A stretch of 22,570 nucleotides of DNA, from NCBI GenBank assembly GCA_002451235.1, contig DKBN01000021.1, forward strand, positions 11,782 to 34,351. The letters run 5' to 3'. Shown piece by piece: positions 10,701 through 19,700 of the stretch. The translations under genes were made by a program, and so were the position numbers. Position 1 is the first letter of the stretch. Every line of letters starts with the position of its first letter. The DNA is from Patescibacteria group bacterium UBA6899 (GTDB lineage Bacteria > Patescibacteriota > Minisyncoccia > Phycocordibacterales > UBA6899). The notes under the pieces were generated by a model. It worked only from the letters and a program-made list of their open reading frames with translations. It did no database searches and was not told where the DNA came from.

Positions 10701-13700
10701 CCCGATGGTAAGATCACCCTGGAAGGTCAGCGACGCGTTCCCGGGACTGAGGGTGCCGTAGGAGAGGTTCGCAGTCCCGGTCGCAGTAAGGTCTGAAGCG
10801 AGGCTCCATGACCCAGTGTTCCCTGACTCTCCGAACGTCACGGCATAGAAGGTCGTTGTCGCCGCTCCAGTCTGATCGATCACGCGCGCGGTCGAGGTCG
10901 CGTTGAAGACGACCGTCGAGGTATTGGCAGTGAACCCACCGAGATTGCGCCAATCTCCACCCGCTTTGATGGTGTTCCCATCAGCGGTGATCCCACCCGC
11001 GATGCGAAGGTTGTAGGTATTGATCGTTTTCGCCGTCGATGCATTCGGACGGAACGTCGTCCCCGAGAGGACATAGAGACCCGCGTTCGAGCACCCGCTG
11101 ACGGCGCAGACCGTGAGATCCCCCCCGGCCGAGACGTCGTCAAAGATGTCGTTGTTCGCTGATACAGAATTGTCATATTTGGACAGGTCGGTAAGAGTAA
11201 GTGTCGTTCCGGTACTTGAGGCGGAGCCAACAGTAAGCCACCGTCCGTTGAGCGAGAACCCTCCCATATCCCCGCTCACGGTATACTTCGCGACGTTCAC
11301 TGCACGAGCGCCAGCGGATGCACCCGAGATCCATAGGGTGACAATGTCGTTCGGGAACACCGTCACATTCTGGATCTGCCATTGGCCATTCGCGCCGATG
11401 GTCCCGGTCTTTCCCGCCTGAAGCGTCCCATTGACGGCCACGGCAACCGTCCCCGAGGTCTCGTCCGTGGTGAGATCCTCCTTTTTCGCGGTACCGCTGA
11501 GGTTCACTCCCTCCGCCCATTCGACCGTCCAGTCATTGACGTACGGACATAGAGCGCTTGAGGCGCAAGTGAGATTCGCCTTAAGACGGATGGTCGAGTA
11601 CGTGTTCGTATCGAGACTCGAAAGCGAGAGCGGAGACGAACTCGCCCCCGTCGAATTCCCGGGGATCGCGGAATCGGGAATCAGCGTCCAGGCACCTGTG
11701 GGGTCAAGATATTCCACCTGGTATTTGATGGTCGACGAACCGTATCGCGTGTCCGACCAGAGGGCGCGTTTCCATGCCGGCGCATTGCCATCTGAAAATG
11801 TCACTGGTTGCCCGATCATCGTCCCCTTCAGCGCCGGCTCCTTGGGTGCGATCATGAACGGCTCGCCATAGGGAGCGGTCGTCACCGAGGGAGAGGTTTC
11901 GATGATGTTCGCCACCGACCAAGCGCTGCCATTCCAATCCGAAACTAGGTATCGAAGGTTAGCCGCATCAAAGAAAACGCCGAGGATACGGTCTGCCCTG
12001 GTGCGCGCGAGCTGGTCTGTCACCGTGTCCGTAAGCGTGCTCACTTGCGCGACGGCGGACCAGGCGCTGCCATTCCAATAGGTATAGCGTGTCTGATTCG
12101 CGGTCGAATCGCCATAAACCTGCATGATATATCCGACGCGCCCGACGGTATTCTCGAACACGCAGTCTGTGCGCCTACTGGTGTGATTATTGGCCGTGAC
12201 TGCGTTCGTATTCGCCGCCCATGCTGCGCCTGTCCAGCGTTCACGGAAGATATTATTAGAACTATCTACCCCACAAAGATGCATGTTGTCGGTCGAAAGA
12301 TCACGGCGGAGATTCGCCCACTCAAAACGCCTGGTAAGATTTTGTGTCGTCGTCGCGGACCACGCGGACCCATTCCACGCCTTCCATGCAAAGTTGTTGC
12401 TAGTGTTATTCGACGCAATAAAGACCGCTTGATTCGCTGATACTTCATATTCAATGGACATGCCTTCGTTGGCGAGTTCGCTCATGCGACCGAGGTTTGT
12501 CGCGTTCCCCCAGCTCGAGCCGTTCCACACTTGCGCCTCATACAATCGTCCGGTATCACGTTCAGCCATGATTATCTCATTGGAGGTCGGATTTGACGCG
12601 AGACGGATCCACTCGCAGTTGTTCGGACTGGAAACATTGATCGTTCCCGTCGCGACCCAAGAGGTGCCGTCCCAGATACTGTAGATCGGTTTCGCGGTTC
12701 CATTGCAAGAGACCGCCATCGCGCGCCCGGACTGGGATTCGAACGCGATATCGAGACCGCGCGCTTTCGCGTTCGAGAGCGTCCCCGAGATCATCGTCGG
12801 TGTTCCCCAGGCGCTGTTATCGTAGATCTGCACCCTTGAATCGTTGTTTGTCCCGATCGTCCCTAGGAGATATTTCCCGGTGATCGGCGCAGAACGCAGG
12901 ACCACCCAATTGAGCGGAGCTGCGATCGAAGAAGCCGAACCCTGCGCCCCCCAAGACGATCCATTCCAAATCCGGAATTTAGGCGTCTGTGATGTTCCCT
13001 CCCCGTATGCGATCATCGCTTCGGGGGTGGAGGTCGCAACTCGGAGACTGTTCGCTCCGTAAGTTTCGAGGGAAGTAAGCTTGTCATTCGCGAACTGACC
13101 GTCGACCGTCTGATACCAGATGGCGACCCTCGCCCATGTTCCGACGGTAAAACTGTATGTTTGCGACCAGAATGACCAAGTGTTCTCGCCTAATGGGGCG
13201 CGGGCGCGTACCCTCCAGAAGTATGTCGTCGATGCGGTGAGATTTTCGCTCGGCTGGAATACGTATCGGATCCGTTCTCCGGAATTGAACGGGTCCGTAT
13301 CCGTCGCCCAGTTGATATTCCGGAATCCGGTAATGATGCTCGAGTCTCGCGTGGTCGAAGAAGTGAAACTCGGGTCCGTCGACCAGGAAACCTGGTACGT
13401 GAGCGTGTTATTGTTCGGATCGGTCGTCACGAATTCGAGATACGGCGACGACGAGGCGGAGATCTGGTTATCGAACGGCGTATAAAGGGTTGGCGTCACG
13501 ACGTTATATCCCCATGAAACGCTCCAATTGTTGACCTTGGGCGTTCCGGTGACCGCAGTGAGATTCGCGCGCAGGCGGATCGTCGGATAAGTGACGGGCG
13601 ATGCGGTAAGCAATGACACCGGCGAGGTGCCGAATCCCGCGGCATTTCCCGGAAGATCACTGTCGGGGATGAGGACCCAAGAACCGGTCGCATCGAAATA

Positions 13701-16700
13701 CTCCACTTCAAATTTCACGTTGCCATTCGTGTTATCACTCACGAACGAGAGTTGCCCCCACACCGAACCGATGGTGCCGTCGGAAAAGTTGATCGCGGAG
13801 GAATAACCACTTCCTGTTGTCGATCCGGTTATAAGAAGGATCGCGTCAGTGTTCGTCGCTTCCGTCCCTACGAGGGTATCGGTCTGGTATTGAAGTCGAG
13901 TTGCCTGGAACCACGTTGATCTGGTCACCGAAGTATCGATGGTGAAACTTCGCACAGCAGACCACGATCCCCACGTGCCTGAGCCATTTGAGTCCTTCGC
14001 TCTGACCCTCCACCAGTATGTCCGCCCGTTCGAGAGACCGGAGGTGATCTTCGTTTCCACCGTATCGCCTGATGTAAACGGCGCTTTATTGGCCGGATCA
14101 TTGACATTATCGAATAGTTCGGGATTGACGGTCGAGTCACGATCGACGATGGGCGAAGCGAGGTCCGATGTGGAGGCCAGCTGGAATTCATAATCGAGAT
14201 CATTGCTCTCCTGATCAATGGCAGCGAACTGGAATGATGGCGTCGTCGTCGCGATCTTTTCGTTGTTGAATGGCGACGATGGCATCGGGGTCTCCGGCGC
14301 GGCATTGGTGAGCACCTGCGGATAATTCACATAGCTCGAGAGCGGCGTGCCGTCTGAGCGGACCATGCGGAAGCAGTAGTTCGTTCCCGCCGAGGCGCCG
14401 TTCTGCTGCACGACCCAATCATATTCTCCGTATTCGCCGATGCCGATCTGGGTCGGTGTCGAGGTAGAGGGGTTCTCTTCGACATAATCCTCCGCTCGTT
14501 GGGAAAGCGACAGAAGAAGCGTCGAGAGCGTCGTATGGTTTGCGACGCTTCCGTTGTTATATCCCCGCCAGGGCGCCGATGGGGACGACATCGAGGCGAC
14601 ATCGGTCCAATTCAATGCCGACGTACAGTCGCTTGCTGCGACATACTGGAGTTTGAACGCGTCTTTCCCGATGGTCGAGGTCGAATTAGTGACGGTCACG
14701 TTCATGCGAATGCGAAGGATATTACCCGACGCGACGCTATAGGAGCTCGAATCGATGGGAGAATCTTCGCCAAGATCAGCGCCCCCGGGAGGCCACGGAT
14801 CGGTCGGGGTGAGTGCGTTCGCGTTCGCAAAGAATTGATAATCGCTTTGGGTATATACCGAGATCCCCGAAAGTCGTTTCGCGTAGATGACCTCTACATA
14901 GGGGGGAACGTTCGATTCTGTGGAAAAATTCGTGATATCGACATTGTGGATATGAGTTGAGGGCGCCTGGCCGTTCGACGCGTTAGCTGAATACGTGCTA
15001 AATGTGTTGGCGACCGATGTGGTTGCACCGATGATATCCGCATGCTGATGCGTGAACGACCCCCCTGTCCCGCCATAGGTGGTCGATGCTTTGAGGAATT
15101 TCCCCTCGAACGCTCCGCCCGGTCCGGAGAGATCGACCCATCCGGATGGCTCGGTATTGTCCCACATCGTGATCATGTAATTCGCCGGAGCCGAGGTCGC
15201 GGAGAGGCGGGCAAAGAGGGTCTCTAAATACGGCGGCTCATTGTTCATCACATTGGTCGAGGTCGGCGTCAGGGTATGTGTATGCGCAGCGACCACGGCA
15301 CCATTGGTCCCACCCTGCGAGCGAAGGCCGCTCTCCGGCGCGGCGAACATCGTCCCCGTCGCTGTGTGGCTGTGCGTATTTGACCCGCCGATGTTTCCAG
15401 TGGTCGAAGCACCCATGGGATATCGGCCATCCAAGACATCATAACGGTACCAATTCGTCGGAAGCGACGAGGAAGCGACGTCGAACGGAACGATTGCACC
15501 GGCGGGAATGATAGCCGGTTCGCCCGCGCTATTAGCGATCAACACTCTCAGTTCGCGATATGCGGGATAATTCGATGCCGGAGAAATGCCCGGGGTAAGC
15601 GTATGAGAGTGGGAGAGCGGCGCGTTCGTAGTGTTGTTGGTGGTGATGGGACCCACTCCGGTCGCGGATGTCGTGTAAACGGTCGCGAGCGCGGTCGGCG
15701 TGTGGGTCGCGGTGCCGCTGGTCCCGCCGTACGTCGACGAGCCCATGGCGAATTTCCCATAGAACAGATCGCCGCTGGCACATGAGATGCAGGTCCAGCC
15801 AGCGGGAATGAAATTTTGATTGTCCCAATACACGAGCATTTTCCCTGCCGCGTCTGAAGCGATCTGCCACTGGCGCGCTTCCGTGAAATGCTCTGCGTCC
15901 GTACCGCCACGCATCTCGATCGGACCGAGAAGGAACAGGTACGGCGAGATATCGGGAGCATCGAAGACATAGCTATAATCTACGACGTCCCCGGCATGTA
16001 AGGTCGCGTCCCACGTCGCAGTGATGAGGTCGCCGTCGCGCTTGAGATCCGCGTTCCCGCGGTCGATGACGATAAAGTCCCCGGGCATTTTTTCAATGAT
16101 CGATCCGGAAAAATCCTGGAGCGCGCGCACGCGGATCTTCATAGTGTAATGCGCCGTTGGATTGATGCGGGTCGGTCCCTCGCGTTCGATGACGTATGGG
16201 ACGCTCTCGCGTACGTCAAATGAGTCGTGGAGCTCACTTAAGATATTCCCATTGTCGTCGAGACGGACAAGATGGAGTGCATACGTTCCGGTTGCGGACG
16301 TGGTGTAGGATGCCTCATAATCCGGGACATCGATGACGTTATTCCCGTCACATTTTCCGGAAGCAGCGGCCGGCACCTCTGTTTCTGCGACTCCAGGAGG
16401 GGCGATCCAAAGTTTGAGAGCCGCATCACAGAGCGTATTGCCATTATCTGAGAGTGCCGCCATCTGGATCCGTATCTTTTCTCCCGTAGTGAAGACCGAT
16501 TCTTGGTAGTTCACCGCCAAAAGCCCCCAGTAAAAGTCGAATTCATCGGTGTACGTGGCTCCGCCCTCATCGATCACCGCACGGAGGGTATATTTCCCTG
16601 GTCGGAACTCCGGACCGAGGTCTCCGATCTCGACGCTCCAAGTATCGTTGTCACCATAGGTGATTGATAACGGCGCGTCGGCCTTCCCAAGATCGCGATG

Positions 16701-19700
16701 CACGAGTTCGACCTTCGTGACGGTGAATTGCCGTATACCCAAGAGACCGCGTGCGGAACGCACAAGGCCGATAGAGCGCGGCAAGTATTGAAAATGGAAC
16801 TGCGGGCGCTCATGAGAGGAAAAATCGCGCTTGGTATCCAATAATTCGTTCACATGTTCCTTGGGCGCCCCATCGTCCCTGACGTCGATCTGCCGGTGTT
16901 CCCCTGGAAGGACGAATTCTTCGTCACCAAAATGCGGCGCGCCAACGATATTCCCCGTCCCACGCGACTGGATCGCCCCCCAAAGATTGAGCATTCGTAT
17001 TTCTTGGGTACCAGCCAAATGTCCCTTCGTCGTCATGTACGCACCGAAACGCCCTCTCGCCTGAGCGGCGCGCAACTCACTTCCCGCCGAGATCGCCTGA
17101 TCCGTGGTCTCGAAGATCGCCTTCCCTGGGTATTCCCCCCTTCCTTCGCATGTGCTGGTCGCGTACACAGCGCCCTTCGGATCCGCGAGCTCAAGTACGA
17201 CCGGGCCATCATGCGGATCGCACACAGCAATGAGCGTCTCTGCGTCCTGTGGTACGACGAACAATCGATCGAATTCGCTCTCTGGGATCGGCGCGATCGG
17301 TCCTTTCCCAGGCACTCCCTCGAGGACGACCCCGACCGGATGTGTGATCCCGCTCAAGCGGAGCGCCTCGGTCCCCGCGGCATCCCCTTCTGTGCAGATC
17401 TGCTCCGCCCATGTGTGCCCCTTGAGCCGGCCTTCGATGGAACGCGTTACCCCACGCTCGCACCGAAGCGTGAATGCGGTATCATCCTCTCCTGCTCCGA
17501 TTGCGAACCTGCTGTGCATGAGAGCATAGATCGGTCCTTTCGTCGGTGGTATCACTGTGATCCTTGTCCCATCCTCCTTTGCGTACGACAGGAGGAATGG
17601 GTCAGCGGATTCGTACGCGAGTGTGTTGGTCTTATCTGTGGGCGTACTTGCGATGTGCCCGGGAATGATATCGAGAATATCCTTCGCATCGCTCGAGACC
17701 GTCGCCTCTTCGGTGCTCCCAGAGAATGAGAGTTGGCTGCCTTCGGAGAGTTTCGGAACAACGAAACGCTCTGAGGCGAACGCGTACGGGATGATCGTTC
17801 CTGTTCCACCGACCGCGTCGACCGAGGCCGTGATCGGACCGTCGGAGAGGATCGTCTCTCCAGAGCGGACTCCGGAAACGATGAGATGCTCTCCGTCGAT
17901 GAGGGCCGATGGCTCGCGATCGCCGACCTGTACGCGCACATCGTTACCGAGCGCGATGATCGATAGCGACATATCTATCTGGCTCTCGTTCCCAAGGATC
18001 GCGTACCGCGGGACGAGGTTTGACGTCCGAAAGACGGCATCGTGCGCTCGCAACAATCCGGTGCCAGGATTGTCGTAATACAGATCGATCGTCGTCGTCG
18101 CGAGAGCATCGTTCAGCACGCGGACCCAAGCGGTACCACGGTGCGTTTCTCTGTCCCATCCGATGATCTCGCTCGGAAGCTCGCTGCCGTCGCGGCCAAC
18201 GAACCGCACATCTTCCCCGGAGGTCGCTACCTTTCCCCAGAACGCATCCGGAGCTCCGGAAAGATCGATAGGTACGACCACTGTCGTCGAGCTGGCGCTC
18301 GCGCCCATTGAGAACGATATCGGGATCCGATGATTCCAGGAACCGTTCCATTCCCCCTTGATGATCCCGTACAAATCACTATCCCCGCGCGCTTCGAGAA
18401 ATACATCGCCGGAGGAATTGAGCGGGACAGAGAACGAAGCGCGCAGATAGATGACCTGCCCCGGCTCGAGCGTCACACTGGAAGCGGCGTGGATGATGTG
18501 CCGGTTGGAGCTCGGAAGTTTGTCCGATCCCTTCGGGGGAAGCAGCGCTTCGATCGCCTTCGCGATGATACCGTCGTCGGCGTTGTATGATCCGTCTGCT
18601 GTCGGTAGGGTCGCCCATCCATCGCGATACTGCGTCTCCCCGACCGTTCCCACACGATTGTCCTCTACAAGACAATTCGTCCGATCGACATTGAAATCGT
18701 CACAAGCATGCACCTCGCTCGTCGATGAACAGAGGTACGAGCCATCCGGAGTCGTAGTCGCAGACCACCCTCTATCGCAGAAATACCCCGCGGTCTGATA
18801 TGTGACCACGCTCGACTGGTAGGGCATGCTATATGTCCATCGTGAGAGATCGGTGAGCTCCGCCCCATCGGGAATGTGATACTGCAGATTCACTTCCTGC
18901 GGTGCATCACCGTCGTTCGCGATCATCACGTTTTGCGTCATTTCTCCAAGCGCGGGATAGACCGTTTCGTCGCTCTTAAGCGTGAGCGTAGAGTGCACGT
19001 TCTCTGCGTCATGGGTGAACACGATCTTTTCCCCATCGGTATCCGTGAGTGTGGTGCGCCGCAATAAGCGGGATGCCTTGTCCGCGCTCGAGAGTGATGT
19101 CACAACGTTCGGCTGTGCTGAAGCGCTCTCTGTGCTCCCAGAAAGTCCGATGTCATCTCCTTGGTACGCGATCGAGAACCACGCGCCGTCGACCAATACC
19201 TGCGCGTCGGCCTTACTTTCGCGGACATATTCGATCGCGACCTTCGCGGTGACAAGGTCCGCCCATCGAGTGACGGAAGGCACATCGAAAGAGAGGTATC
19301 CATTGCGCCGCTCGTTAGAGATCTCGGCACCGAGATCGATCGTCCCGGCAAGCTGCCAAACGTGGTCGTGGTACGTGCGGACGATCAGCCGGTCGTTGGA
19401 AGACACATCCTTTCCTCCGGTCGCCGCCCAAGAGATCATCAAGGTCGTTTTTGTGATCGGCCGATCGGTGATGTCCCCTGCCACGCCGAATCCCGAGAGT
19501 TCGAGGACGTGGCACTCGATGCCGAGCGTCCGGCAGGTTGACGCCTCATTCTCGCTCCCCGAGACGTACGCCGGGGAATGTGCCTCCGACGTGGTCGCCT
19601 CGGGAACGGTCGTCGTGGATCGTGAGGTCGTCGCGATGTCCTGCGAAGGGGTGAGCATCGCCGGGGTCGATGTCTCGTTGGACGAAGGGAGACCCGATAC

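Noticed and set aside
14870..15840. Collar-like modules as evidence of an integrated prophage
   Set aside because: No other phage gene (capsid, terminase, integrase, lysis) is present, and the modules lie within one long cellular-type reading frame.
16854..17729. Open frame of 291 codons on the plus strand inside the giant gene
   Set aside because: It is antisense to a continuous coding frame with clear modular protein sequence. Its translation is Arg-rich and low in recognisable pattern, as expected of shadow frames in GC-rich DNA. The same applies to the plus-strand frames at 4801-5475, 8637-9467 and 18982-19758.
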